A stretch of 64,000 bases of DNA. Origin: an uncultured Opitutia bacterium. GTDB taxonomy: Bacteria > Verrucomicrobiota > Verrucomicrobiia > Opitutales > Opitutaceae. The notes beneath the pieces were generated by a model. The model had not been told where the DNA came from, searched no databases, and saw only the letters and a list, made by a program, of their open reading frames with translations. Numbering within the stretch: position 1 is the first letter of the stretch; each line of letters starts with the position of its first letter. The position numbers were made by a program, and so were the translations under genes. Location: contig CAIMFY010000101.1 in the NCBI GenBank assembly GCA_903840415.1, forward strand, positions 24,621 through 88,620, given 5' to 3'. Shown one piece after another: positions 8,399 to 16,317 of the stretch.

Positions 8399-9876
8399 TG
8401 CGGCGCGCTGAACTAAAAGTTGAGGACGAAGCCAAAGCGGCGGCGCTGCCGCCGCAAACACTCCGTCGTCGAGTGAAGGCGTCTGGCTGCGTGCTGGTGA
8501 TGCAGGAATCCGCGGCGCAGGTGCGCAACGATGCCAACGCGCCACTGCTGGCGGCGCACCACGCCCGAACGAAGCTCCCGTCGAAGATCGACCTCAAGAA
8601 AGCCCTGAAGCACACGCCTTGCGCCATCGCCATGGGGCGAGCGAAACAGGTGCAGTATGCCGTGGACGATGCCTACGCGATGGTCGCGTCCTTCCGGAGC
8701 AACTTATTTGACTGGATCAAGGACCATTCCTCGCGTTCCGGCAAGCCGAAGCCGCCGCGGTTCTACCGCCGCGGACAGCGGGCAAGACTGCGCTTCGACT
8801 ATCAGGATTTTACGGTTCTCCACGATCGCCTTTATTTCCCGGAGTCGCTCGGGCTGGGCGTGATTGCGCTCGTGGATCGGCAAGGCGAATCGCTACTCAA
8901 GCCCGGTGACAGACTGGTCGAGGTTCGCATCGAGCCCTGCCGCTCCCGGCAGTGGGTCGACGTTGACCTTGTGATCCGGCGCAAGCCCGCGCGACTGATG
9001 CCGCGCCTGCTGCTGCGCGGCAATCTCTTCGTCGACCTCGGCGTGGCTCGCCTCGTCACCTGTCTCGACGACGAAAACCTCCTCGCGTTCTTCGTCTGCG
9101 GCGGACTGGCGAAGGCGATCCTGCAACGCGGCGCCAAGTGGCACGCGCAGTTCCGCAGTGAATCCAAACTTGGCATCCGGCACGGCAAACGCCGGGCCGG
9201 GCAACTGGCGGCGCGGAGCGCCCGCCAAATGGACGACTTGATGAAGAAAGTGGCGCTGCTGGTCGTGACCTACGCGCAAGTTCATCACCTCGCCCGGGTG
9301 GTCGTCGGCCGCAACGTGGACTGGAAGCAAAACGTGGACATGGGCGCGAAGCAGAACCAACTGTTCACGTTCATCCCGCATGCGAAGTTAATCGCCGCGC
9401 TGCGCACGAAGTGCGCCCGGGCCGGTTTAGAATTTATCGAGACGGAGGAGTCGTATACGTCCAAGACGGACCATCTCGCCCAAGAGGCGATGGGTCCGAA
9501 ACCGGAGGGTTACCGCTGGCTGGGATCACGCTGCACTCGTGGCAGCTTTCGTTCCAGCGTGGGGTGTGTCCTGCAGGCGGACGTAAATGGCTGCATCGGC
9601 CTCGGTCGAAAAGTAGGAGGCGAGGAGTGGCTGGCGGTTTTCCGCCAAAAACTCGGAACCTCTCCAGGCACAAGGCTCGTGCCTCGGAAAGTTCAGGTAA
9701 ATGGAGTCGGTCCGGAATCAAATAGCCCGGCCGCCGGGACCAGGCATCCCCGCCTGCTGTCCCCCAGAACCTGGATGAATACGCAAGTTGCACTGGTTAA
9801 GGCCCGGCTCATCCCCGACCTCCGGTGTGTTACACCCGTAACCCGTAACCCACAGGCGTTCCCCATCGCGGCCTAA
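8398..9876 (+). CDS. tnpB: TnpB-like RNA-guided nuclease (IS200/IS605 OrfB family)
   Basis: The 492-codon frame shows the RuvC-like nuclease of TnpB: RuvC-I Asp213 (LFVDLGVARLVTC), RuvC-II Glu350/351 in EFIETEESYTSKTD, and RuvC-III Asp395 in ADVNGC, preceded by TRGSFRSS. The helical/wedge part (PKPPRFYRRGQRARLRFDY) is present. The four-Cys zinc ribbon is not: this belongs to the TnpB branch where that loop is replaced. The start is uncertain: the TTG at 8398 is the first candidate after an in-frame stop at 8380-8382, and the N-terminal 60 residues look atypical. Residues after about 425 lack similarity and are rich in hairpins, so they may be guide-RNA scaffold read as protein. TnpB normally cuts DNA using an omega RNA from the element's right end. 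Confidence 0.83.
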   Translation: MRRAELKVEDEAKAAALPPQTLRRRVKASGCVLVMQESAAQVRNDANAPLLAAHHARTKLPSKIDLKKALKHTPCAIAMGRAKQVQYAVDDAYAMVASFRSNLFDWIKDHSSRSGKPKPPRFYRRGQRARLRFDYQDFTVLHDRLYFPESLGLGVIALVDRQGESLLKPGDRLVEVRIEPCRSRQWVDVDLVIRRKPARLMPRLLLRGNLFVDLGVARLVTCLDDENLLAFFVCGGLAKAILQRGAKWHAQFRSESKLGIRHGKRRAGQLAARSARQMDDLMKKVALLVVTYAQVHHLARVVVGRNVDWKQNVDMGAKQNQLFTFIPHAKLIAALRTKCARAGLEFIETEESYTSKTDHLAQEAMGPKPEGYRWLGSRCTRGSFRSSVGCVLQADVNGCIGLGRKVGGEEWLAVFRQKLGTSPGTRLVPRKVQVNGVGPESNSPAAGTRHPRLLSPRTWMNTQVALVKARLIPDLRCVTPVTRNPQAFPIAA

Positions 9877-9881
9877 CCGCG
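9736..9881 (+). ncRNA. candidate omega-RNA (TnpB guide scaffold) region
   Basis: Past the last RuvC motif the sequence folds locally. A two-tier hairpin has GGGAC/GTCCC (9736-9740 with 9759-9763) around AGGC/GCCT (9742-9745 with 9752-9755). A second hairpin CGGCG-type stem, CGCGG/CCGCG (9867-9871 with 9877-9881), lies about 30 bases before the element end. TnpB omega-RNAs start in the 3' part of tnpB and run to the right end, so the position fits. Boundaries and expression are inferred. Confidence 0.35.
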
Positions 9882-9895
9882 GCGGGTATCATCCT

Positions 9896-9913
9896 GGGTT
9901 ATGCAACAAAGCC
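9896..9913 (-). repeat. right terminal inverted repeat of the IS903-like element
   Basis: Read inward from 9913 it is GGCTTTGTTGCATAACCC. It is closer to the IS903 consensus than the left end, with which it shares GGC..TGTTGCATAA. Confidence 0.85.
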
Positions 9914-9922
9914 GTCGCCTCG
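9914..9922. repeat. right target-site duplication
   Basis: GTCGCCTCG, identical to 7414-7422. It lies two bases outside the stop codon of prmB. Confidence 0.85.
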
Positions 9923-9924
9923 CT

Positions 9925-10842
9925 TCACCTGCGCTGCAATCGCGCCGCCTGAAATAGCACGACGCAATCCGCGCCATCCTCGGTGTGCAGCCACAGCGGT
10001 TCGAGCGCGGCGAATTCGCGATCGATCGCCGCGCGGAGGCCGCCTACTTCGATCACCACGATGCCGTGCGGTTGGAGTCGCGTGCACGCCTGACGCAAAA
10101 GTTTTCGGATAATCGCGAGGCCGTCGACCCCGCCGTCGTGCGCCATCCGCGGTTCGGCGGAAAATTCCGGCGCCTGCGCATCGACCAGCGCACTCGGCTC
10201 GTAGGGCGGATTGCTGAGGATCACGTCATACTTCGCCGCCGGCACTGCGTCGAAGACATCGCTGGCGAAGAGTTTCACGCGGGCACCGAGCGCATGTTCG
10301 CGCACATTAATCGCCGCGACTTCCAGTGCTGCGGCGGAGAGATCACAGGCATCGACGCGGGCAGCCGCGAAGTGATGCGCGAGCAGGATCGCGAGGCAGC
10401 CGGAGCCGGTGCAGACATCGGCGACGCGCCGCACTTTTTTTTCGGCGGGAAGCCATGCGTCGAGTTGCTGCGGGATGACTTCCAGAAAATAGCTGCGGGG
10501 AATGATGACGCGCTCATCGACGTAGAAGAGGTGTTTGCCGAGCCATGCTTCCCGAGTGAGGTAGGCCGCCGGCACGCGTTCCAGCACCCGGCGGCGAAAC
10601 ACCGCCTCCACCTTCTCGCGATCGGCAACCGAAAGTTTTTTCTGCAACACGCGGGCGTCGCTCTCGAGCGACAGGTCCAGCGTCCGGAGCAGCAGATAGA
10701 GCGCTTCATCGTGCGCGTTGGTCGCCACCTGTCCAAGCGCCAGGTCGGCTGACGCGTAAAGTTTCTCCGCGAAACGCAGCCAAGCCCCAAGCGTCGAGCA
10801 GCGCGCCGCCCCGGCAAACCGATCAGGTTTTGGCCGGCTCAT
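9925..10842 (-). CDS. prmB: PrmB, ribosomal protein L3 glutamine methyltransferase
   Basis: The ATG at 10840-10842 gives 305 residues (E. coli PrmB is 310). The N-terminal helical domain (LALGQVATNAHDEALYLLLRTLDL) is followed by a class I SAM methyltransferase fold with VADVCTGSGCLAILLA and the glutamine-binding NPPYEP motif. The segment SEPRMAHDGGVDGLAIIRKLL is typical of PrmB rather than PrmC. The start overlaps the end of the upstream rhomboid-like gene by 20 bases. An in-frame extension to 11124 lies entirely inside that gene and is rejected. The IS903-like insertion sits just past its stop. Confidence 0.9.
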   Translation of the reverse strand: MSRPKPDRFAGAARCSTLGAWLRFAEKLYASADLALGQVATNAHDEALYLLLRTLDLSLESDARVLQKKLSVADREKVEAVFRRRVLERVPAAYLTREAWLGKHLFYVDERVIIPRSYFLEVIPQQLDAWLPAEKKVRRVADVCTGSGCLAILLAHHFAAARVDACDLSAAALEVAAINVREHALGARVKLFASDVFDAVPAAKYDVILSNPPYEPSALVDAQAPEFSAEPRMAHDGGVDGLAIIRKLLRQACTRLQPHGIVVIEVGGLRAAIDREFAALEPLWLHTEDGADCVVLFQAARLQRR

Positions 10843-11641
10843 CGGGGGCGACGACGTGCACGTGATTCTGAATGTGCTCGGGGCAATAACATTGGTCGCC
10901 GGCACACTTGGAGCAGTAGCGGAAATCGAGTTCGGGATTGGTGAGATCCGTCTTGCCGCACACATGGCAGCGGTGGCGCGGCTCGCCCGCCTCGGCCAAA
11001 TCGCGCGCCTTGCGCACCACGGCACGTTGCCCGCGGCGCACACCCCAGAAAATATCCCCGGCGAAGAAGAGCAAAAAGTTGCCGACCGACGCCAGGATTT
11101 GTAGCCGCACCGGCCAAGAACCAAGGAAGAACGACACGCCGTATCCCACCCACGCCAGCAGCGCCAACCACTTCACCTTCACCGGCAGAATGAAGAAGAC
11201 GATGAACTCGAAATCGGGGTTGAGGTAGGCGAACGCGAGAAAGACCGAGGCGCCGAGAAACAGGTTAGTCACGGCGTTGCCCGGCGTGACAAACGCCGCG
11301 CCGACCGTCAGCGCGTAGCCAAGCAACAGAAACAGGTTGTAGCGTAACGCGCCCCAATAACCCTCAAGCGCGCCGCCCATCAGATAAAACATGTAGAGCG
11401 CAAACGCCGTGAAGATGGGCCCGAAAGTGCCGGTGGGCAGCGCGAGATAAAACGGAAACGTGAGCAGTCGCCACCACTGGCCATGCGTCACCAACACCGG
11501 CCAAAGGATAAACAGGTTGGGATCGATCAGGTTGAACATCGTGCCGAGCAGCACAAACACCTGCCCTATCACGATGTAGATCGAGAGGTTGGTGATCGCG
11601 TAGCGGCCGAAGGCGCGTTCGAATTTATCAGGCAGGGACAT
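10823..11641 (-). CDS. rhomboid-fold membrane protein with C-terminal zinc ribbon
   Basis: This 272-residue protein has six hydrophobic segments (roughly 18-38, 58-75, 82-92, 103-125, 130-142, 150-195). A C-terminal soluble part carries CHVCGKTD and YCSKCAGDQCYCPEH, a likely zinc-binding module. The fold resembles rhomboids or derlins, but no GxSG catalytic serine motif is visible, so it is probably a non-proteolytic rhomboid relative. It overlaps prmB downstream and follows a TPR lipoprotein-type gene, all on the minus strand. Confidence 0.7.
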   Translation of the reverse strand: MSLPDKFERAFGRYAITNLSIYIVIGQVFVLLGTMFNLIDPNLFILWPVLVTHGQWWRLLTFPFYLALPTGTFGPIFTAFALYMFYLMGGALEGYWGALRYNLFLLLGYALTVGAAFVTPGNAVTNLFLGASVFLAFAYLNPDFEFIVFFILPVKVKWLALLAWVGYGVSFFLGSWPVRLQILASVGNFLLFFAGDIFWGVRRGQRAVVRKARDLAEAGEPRHRCHVCGKTDLTNPELDFRYCSKCAGDQCYCPEHIQNHVHVVAPDEPAKT

Positions 11642-11662
11642 CGTGGAAGCGGAAAACTACGG

Positions 11663-12511
11663 TCACTTCTTCGCGGTTTCCGCGAGTTGGGCAACGAGCT
11701 TTTGCTTCTGCGCCTGCAGGGACGGTTCGTCCACGGTGTCGAGCAGCGCCCGCGCATGATCGGGGCGGCCGGACTTGATGAGAATATTGGCCGCGTGGAG
11801 CCGCATTGTTTGCCGTTCGACCGGGGTCGGAGCTTTCTCTTCGAGCGCGGCCCACGCCTTGAGCGCGCCCTCCCAGTCCGGTTGCTCGAGATCGTAGAAT
11901 GATTCCGCGTAACGGTAGGCAAACTCGAACCGATCGGGCGCGAGCTCCGCCGCCCGTTGAAACGCGTAGTGCATCGCCTTGTCGAGTGCCGCGCGCGACC
12001 ACTCGCCGCTTTTAAGAAAATCGTCGCGCGCCACGGTCAGCAGCGTGCCGAGTTGGTAGTGGTAGAGCGGTTCGGTCGGCTCGAGCTTGATCGCCGCGAG
12101 GTAATACGGCGCGGCCTCGAGCGGCTTGCCCTCCTCGGCGAGGTAGTTGCCGATTTGGTTTTTCACGAGGGGGATATCGGGATCGCACTGGTTGGCTTTG
12201 AGCAGCATCGCGACAGATTCCTTCCGCATGCCGACTTTGCCGAGCAGGTAGCCGTAAGCCGCGTAGGCCGCGGCAAATTTCGGGTTATCCTGCAACAACC
12301 GCTCGTAGTCGTGCGACACCGCCTGCAACTGCGCACGCAGACCCTCCTCGTCGAACTTGTCACCCTGCTTGGCCGCGTCAGCCAGCAGCGTGCGTTGGCG
12401 CTCGACGATTTGCCGCAACGTGCGCTCGGCCAGCGTCTCGCCCTCCGCCGCTCTCACGGATGCGGCGGCGAGCGCGAGGAAGGCGGCGAGAAAAATTGAA
12501 AGGCGTTTCAT
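11663..12511 (-). CDS. exported TPR-repeat protein
   Basis: The ATG at 12509-12511 gives 282 residues beginning with a signal peptide (MKRLSIFLAAFLALAAASVRA). Tandem TPR-type helices follow, for example FAAAYAAYGYLLGKVGMRKESVAMLLKANQCDPD, IGNYLAEEGKPLEAAPYYLAAIKLEPTEP and FEFAYRYAESFYDL. It is probably a periplasmic scaffold. It lies 21 bases upstream of the rhomboid-like gene and likely shares its transcript. The frame stays open far upstream, but the signal peptide fixes the start. Confidence 0.8.
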   Translation of the reverse strand: MKRLSIFLAAFLALAAASVRAAEGETLAERTLRQIVERQRTLLADAAKQGDKFDEEGLRAQLQAVSHDYERLLQDNPKFAAAYAAYGYLLGKVGMRKESVAMLLKANQCDPDIPLVKNQIGNYLAEEGKPLEAAPYYLAAIKLEPTEPLYHYQLGTLLTVARDDFLKSGEWSRAALDKAMHYAFQRAAELAPDRFEFAYRYAESFYDLEQPDWEGALKAWAALEEKAPTPVERQTMRLHAANILIKSGRPDHARALLDTVDEPSLQAQKQKLVAQLAETAKK

Positions 12512-12644
12512 GCGAGCAGAGTCCGACACTCTCGCGGCGGCGAGGTGCCCGGGCAAACCCGAATCGCGCCGGCCGGCCGGTATACCGCACGCCTCGCGCC
12601 GTTCCCAGCTTGCTGACCGAGGAAAAACCGCCATTCCCGTTCGC

Positions 12645-13283
12645 ATGTCTAGACAGCCCGCTGCCGCCCGCCTGCCCGTTGTGCTCGCCATAGGGTTGCT
12701 CCTGTTCACACCGCTCACGCACGCGACCACAAAGGGACTAAACCAAATCGTCACACCCGACATCCAGCCCGAGGGCGTGCTGTCGCTCAGCGCGCAGGCG
12801 CAGCACTCGCTCATCGGCAACAGCCAGGAGGTGCAGTTCGAGCTTGGACTCACGAAAAATCTCGAACTGTCGCTGTTTCATGGCTTCAACCCGCGGGAGG
12901 AAATCGCTGGCGCGGAGTTCAATGTTTTCCAACAGGGCCCGCACTTGCTCACACTCGGCGCCGTCAACTGGTCGTCGCATGGCGGCGGCGCGCAACCCGT
13001 GTTTGAATATGGCTACTACGGCACGGACGACCACTTCATCGGCGGCGCTATCTACTCCGGCAAACGCGCGGAGGGGCTCGTGGGTTACTCGCACCAGCTC
13101 ACGGAAAAACTCATGTTTTCGGCCGACTGGCAGTCCGGCTTCGGCAATTCCTTCACGCTTGGTCTAACCTACAATTTCACGCCCGACCTTCAAACCAACC
13201 CCGCCGTCTATTTCACCAACTCTCATCCGCACCACGCCATCGGCTACATCGTTGTGACCTGGAACATTTCCGTCTGGAAATAG
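12645..13283 (+). CDS. exported outer-membrane-type beta protein
   Basis: The ATG at 12645 gives 212 residues with a signal peptide (about residues 1-30, ending LFTPLTHA). The rest is alternating hydrophobic strands rich in Tyr, Phe, Gly and Asn (FELGLTKNLELSLFHGF, GYYGTDDHFIGGAIYSGK, LMFSADWQSGFGNSFTLGLTYNF). It ends YIVVTWNISVWK, with an aromatic near the C-terminus as in beta-barrels. Homologous families are often annotated as transporter-like outer-membrane proteins. The function is unknown. It is divergent from the TPR gene. Confidence 0.65.
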   Translation: MSRQPAAARLPVVLAIGLLLFTPLTHATTKGLNQIVTPDIQPEGVLSLSAQAQHSLIGNSQEVQFELGLTKNLELSLFHGFNPREEIAGAEFNVFQQGPHLLTLGAVNWSSHGGGAQPVFEYGYYGTDDHFIGGAIYSGKRAEGLVGYSHQLTEKLMFSADWQSGFGNSFTLGLTYNFTPDLQTNPAVYFTNSHPHHAIGYIVVTWNISVWK

Positions 13284-13445
13284 ACGCCCCCGATCGATCG
13301 CGACCGAGATTCGCTGCGATCCTATTCAACGCTTCCGAACAAGGCACACACCGGCGCAGCGAGAGCATTTGAGCCGGGCCATTCCACCGCCCGGCGGCAG
13401 GCTGTTGACGCTGCTGCGGTGGAGGCATTTCGTCGTCGGGCCACC

Positions 13446-14165
13446 ATGTGCACCCGCTACGTGCTGTTGAAGGAAGATCTCTGCGAACTCCTCGCCCGGC
13501 TCGGGCTGGGGCCGGATTCAAAATTCGTTTCGCGCTACAACATCGCCCCCAGCTCGTTCGTGCCTGCGGTCCGCAATCCGCCCACTGAATCGCATCACGA
13601 GGTGGTCACGTTGCGCTGGGGTCTCGTGCCCTCGTGGGCCCAGACCGACGGGTCGGGATCGCAACTCGTCAACGCCCGCGCCGAGACCGTCGCGAGCAAG
13701 CCGTCATTCCGCGACGCCTTTCGGAAGCGGCGCTGCCTCATCCCCGCGACCGGTTTCTACGAATGGGAACACCGCGGTCGCGTGAAGCGCCCATGGCTTT
13801 TTCGCCCGCGCCACGAACAGCCGTTCGCGTTCGCCGGCGTGTGGGAAACCTGGCGCGCTCCGGACGGCACCGCGCTGGAGACCTGTGCCCTCATCACCAC
13901 CGAGCCCAACGATCTCATGCGCCCGATTCACGATCGGTTCCCGGTGATGCTCCAGCCCGAACAGTTCGCCACCTGGCTCGATCCGCGCGTGACCGAGCCG
14001 GACGAACTCGCACCGTTGCTGCGGGCGCCACCATCGGAAAGCCTGATCGCCGTCGCGGTCCGCCGGTATGTAAGCAACGTGCGCCACGAGGGCCCGGAAT
14101 GCCTCGTGCCCGCAGACGCCGGGGAGGACGGTGACGGCAATCAATTCTCGCTCGGTCTGTCGTGA
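13446..14165 (+). CDS. SRAP-domain abasic-site DNA crosslinker (YedK/HMCES)
   Basis: The ATG at 13446 is required because the catalytic Cys must be residue 2 after Met removal (MCTRYVLL). The 239 residues carry the SRAP motifs RYNIAPSSFVPAVR, LRWGLVPSWA, NARAETVASKPSFRDAFRKRRCLIPATGFYEW and TTEPNDLMRPIHDRFPVML. Cys2, the Asn of NARAE, the Glu of FYEW and the His of IHDR are the known active-site positions. The enzyme forms a protective thiazolidine crosslink to abasic sites in single-stranded DNA. Confidence 0.94.
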   Translation: MCTRYVLLKEDLCELLARLGLGPDSKFVSRYNIAPSSFVPAVRNPPTESHHEVVTLRWGLVPSWAQTDGSGSQLVNARAETVASKPSFRDAFRKRRCLIPATGFYEWEHRGRVKRPWLFRPRHEQPFAFAGVWETWRAPDGTALETCALITTEPNDLMRPIHDRFPVMLQPEQFATWLDPRVTEPDELAPLLRAPPSESLIAVAVRRYVSNVRHEGPECLVPADAGEDGDGNQFSLGLS

Positions 14166-14244
14166 ACCGAATGCGTTGCGGATTGTCAGTCGGTAGTGCG
14201 CCTGAAATGAGTTTTCCCCGCTCCTCTTCCTGCCTCCTACCTGC

Positions 14245-15393
14245 GTGAACCTCCTCGATCGTTACATTTTCAAGAGCGTGTTCGGCACATGCCTCGGGGC
14301 GGTCGCGCTGTTCACGTTCGTGCTCACACTTGGCAACGTCATCCGCGATCTGCTGGCGCACGTGCTGGCGGGGCAGTTGCCGGTGATGACGCTGGTGCGA
14401 CTCGTCTGGCTGTGGGTGCCCGCGATGGCGATCTATGCGCTGCCGATGGGGCTGCTCACCGGCGTGTTGCTCACGCTCGGACGGCTCTCGGCCGACAGCG
14501 AAATCACGGCGATGCGCGCCGCGGGCATCAGCCTCGGTCGCATCGCGCGACCGGTGCTGGCGATCGGCCTCCTCTCCGGCGCCGCGGCACTTTACATCAA
14601 CTTCGAGTCGATGCCGCACGCGCGGGTGAGCTACGAACGCGAGTTTGCCGAGGCACTGCGCGCGAACCCGATGAGTTTCATTGTGCCGAAGACCTTCATT
14701 CGCTCGTTCAAAGGCACCGTGATTTACGTCGGCGAAAAAGAAGGTTCGGTGCTCCGCGATATCTGGCTGTGGGAGCTCGACGATCGGCAGCGGGTGGTCC
14801 GGCTCATTCGTGCCGAGTCTGGCCGCCTTGACTACGACGAAGCCACCAACAGCCTCGTGCCCACGCTCTCCCGCGCGAAGACCGAGGAGCGCAACGCCGT
14901 GAACCCGGAGGATTTCAGCAAGTCGCCCCGGGCACCCTCGGCCGAGAAGGTCGAGGAAGTGCGACTTTCGCTCGACAGCTATTTCGGTCACGAAGGCATC
15001 CGCGTGAAACGCGAATGGCTGACCTACGACGAACTCCAAACCGAGCGCGACAAGCTCGCCACTGACACGCCGCCGCCGGAAAAGACCAAGGCGGTCCGGG
15101 AGGAGCAGATGAAACTCGCCATCGTCTATCACGACAAACTGAACCTCGCGCTCGCGGTGTTTTCTTTCGCGCTCATCGGCGTGCCGCTCGGCATCCGCGT
15201 CTCGCGCCGCGAGACCAGCGCCAATCTCGGCCTCGCGCTCGGCCTCGTGCTCAGCTATTATGTGCTCACCGTGATGGTGAAGTGGCTCGACCGGCATCCC
15301 GAATACCGGCCCGATTTGCTGCTGTGGGTGCCGAACCTGCTCTTCCTCGCGCTCGGCGTCTGGCTGTTCACGCGCATCGAACAGCGCAAGTGA
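14245..15393 (+). CDS. lptF: LptF/LptG-family lipopolysaccharide export permease
   Basis: The GTG start gives 382 residues. It has the N-terminal LLDRYIFKSVFGTCLGAVALFTFVLTLGNVIRDL and a further helix pair (VRLVWLWVPAMAIYALPMGLLTGVLLTLGRLSADSEITAMRAAGIS), then a periplasmic beta-jellyroll region (about 120-270) and three C-terminal membrane helices. The DSEITAMRAAGIS segment is the coupling helix that meets LptB. It carries LPS to the outer membrane as half of the LptFG dimer. No second permease gene is nearby. Its position beside the arn operon fits an envelope theme. Confidence 0.9.
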   Translation: MNLLDRYIFKSVFGTCLGAVALFTFVLTLGNVIRDLLAHVLAGQLPVMTLVRLVWLWVPAMAIYALPMGLLTGVLLTLGRLSADSEITAMRAAGISLGRIARPVLAIGLLSGAAALYINFESMPHARVSYEREFAEALRANPMSFIVPKTFIRSFKGTVIYVGEKEGSVLRDIWLWELDDRQRVVRLIRAESGRLDYDEATNSLVPTLSRAKTEERNAVNPEDFSKSPRAPSAEKVEEVRLSLDSYFGHEGIRVKREWLTYDELQTERDKLATDTPPPEKTKAVREEQMKLAIVYHDKLNLALAVFSFALIGVPLGIRVSRRETSANLGLALGLVLSYYVLTVMVKWLDRHPEYRPDLLLWVPNLLFLALGVWLFTRIEQRK

Positions 15394-16317
15394 TCACGCG
15401 GCGGACGCCGCGACGAATCCGCTCCGGCCATCAATCTCCGCCATGATCTGATCGCGGGCGGGAATCGCCGTCCGGTTCGCCAGCAGTTCTTTGGCATAGT
15501 CGTCGAGCCGGATGAACTCCACGCCGCGTTTCTGGCAGGCCGCCAGCAATTCGCGAAACAGCGCCCGCCGCCCCATGCCCTCAATCTCCGCGTGCAGCGT
15601 AAACACATTCACGCGATCTGCGCGCAGCAGCGAGAGGTAGTGCGGCACGATTTTCTCGTCGGGATATTCCGGCCGACCCATCAGCTCGTCGAACGTTGGC
15701 AGCGTGCTCGGGATCTCGAGCGTGTGAAAAACCCGGCCCTCGATCCGCGGGAAAAATGGCCCGCCGCCGCGGGTGTCACTCGCGTAAAGCAGGTTGGCCT
15801 CGTCGTAAATCTCGCGACTGCGTGCGTTGCTCTGCCAGCCCGGTGCACCCGCCGTCTGCGCCTCGCCCCCGAAAATTCGGAGAAACTCAGCCCGCGCTGC
15901 GGTGAACTCCTCCCGCACTTCGGCGAGCGACATCGTCTGCACGTAGTCCTGCCAGCGGTAGTGGTTGTAGCAGTGGATGCCGACCTCGTAGCCGGCGTCG
16001 CGCACGGCGCGCATCGTGGCGGTGTTGCGCCGGCCGATGTGCGGCGCGGGCAGCACCGTGCCGTTGAGTAGCGTGCGCACGCCGTAAATCTGCACGACGC
16101 TCGTCCGCGACACCTTCTTGAAAAATCCCGGCCGTAACACGCGCGTGATCGCTCGTCCCGTTTGATCGGGCCCGAGTGAAAATAGAAAACACGCCGGCGC
16201 ACCGGCTTCCTGGCAGTCCGCCACGAGATTCGGCACGCCCTCGCGGGTGCCGCGGTCGGTATCGACATCAACCTTGAGCGCGAGGCGAATCGGCATGGCG
16301 CGCGGCGCCTCGCTCAC
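15394..16317 (-). CDS. arnD: ArnD, Und-P-Ara4FN deformylase (polysaccharide-deacetylase fold)
   Basis: The 307-residue protein starts with GTG overlapping the arnA stop (GTGA at 16314-16317). An internal Met (MPIRLALKVDVDTDRG) is the alternative start. Family motifs are the metal Asp pair in KVDVDTDRGTREGVP, GYEVGIHCYNHYRWQDY, and FTLHAEIEGMG. It removes the formyl group from the lipid-linked aminoarabinose before ArnT transfers the sugar to lipid A. It is the last gene of the arn operon. Confidence 0.9.
   Translation of the reverse strand: MSEAPRAMPIRLALKVDVDTDRGTREGVPNLVADCQEAGAPACFLFSLGPDQTGRAITRVLRPGFFKKVSRTSVVQIYGVRTLLNGTVLPAPHIGRRNTATMRAVRDAGYEVGIHCYNHYRWQDYVQTMSLAEVREEFTAARAEFLRIFGGEAQTAGAPGWQSNARSREIYDEANLLYASDTRGGGPFFPRIEGRVFHTLEIPSTLPTFDELMGRPEYPDEKIVPHYLSLLRADRVNVFTLHAEIEGMGRRALFRELLAACQKRGVEFIRLDDYAKELLANRTAIPARDQIMAEIDGRSGFVAASAA

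Larger units (their letters stand above)
7423..9913. mobile_element. IS5/IS903-like element carrying a tnpB passenger gene
   Basis: The element is about 2.49 kb. Its ends are inverted repeats of the IS903 type: GGCCCTGTTGCATAA at the left (from 7422) and GGCTTTGTTGCATAA reading inward from 9913. The 9-mer GTCGCCTCG occurs at 7414-7422 and again at 9914-9922. Eight bases are unambiguous duplication; the ninth (G7422) is shared with the left repeat. IS903 relatives make 9-bp duplications. A DDE transposase (minus) and a TnpB gene (plus) diverge from a central palindrome. The insertion fell in a roughly 10-bp gap between two convergent genes. A standard IS903 is about 1.05 kb, so the extra length is the tnpB half. 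Confidence 0.88.

Noticed and set aside
9925..11124. PrmB with a 94-residue N-terminal extension
   Set aside because: The extension overlaps the rhomboid-like gene, is compositionally odd, and the shorter form matches the normal PrmB length.
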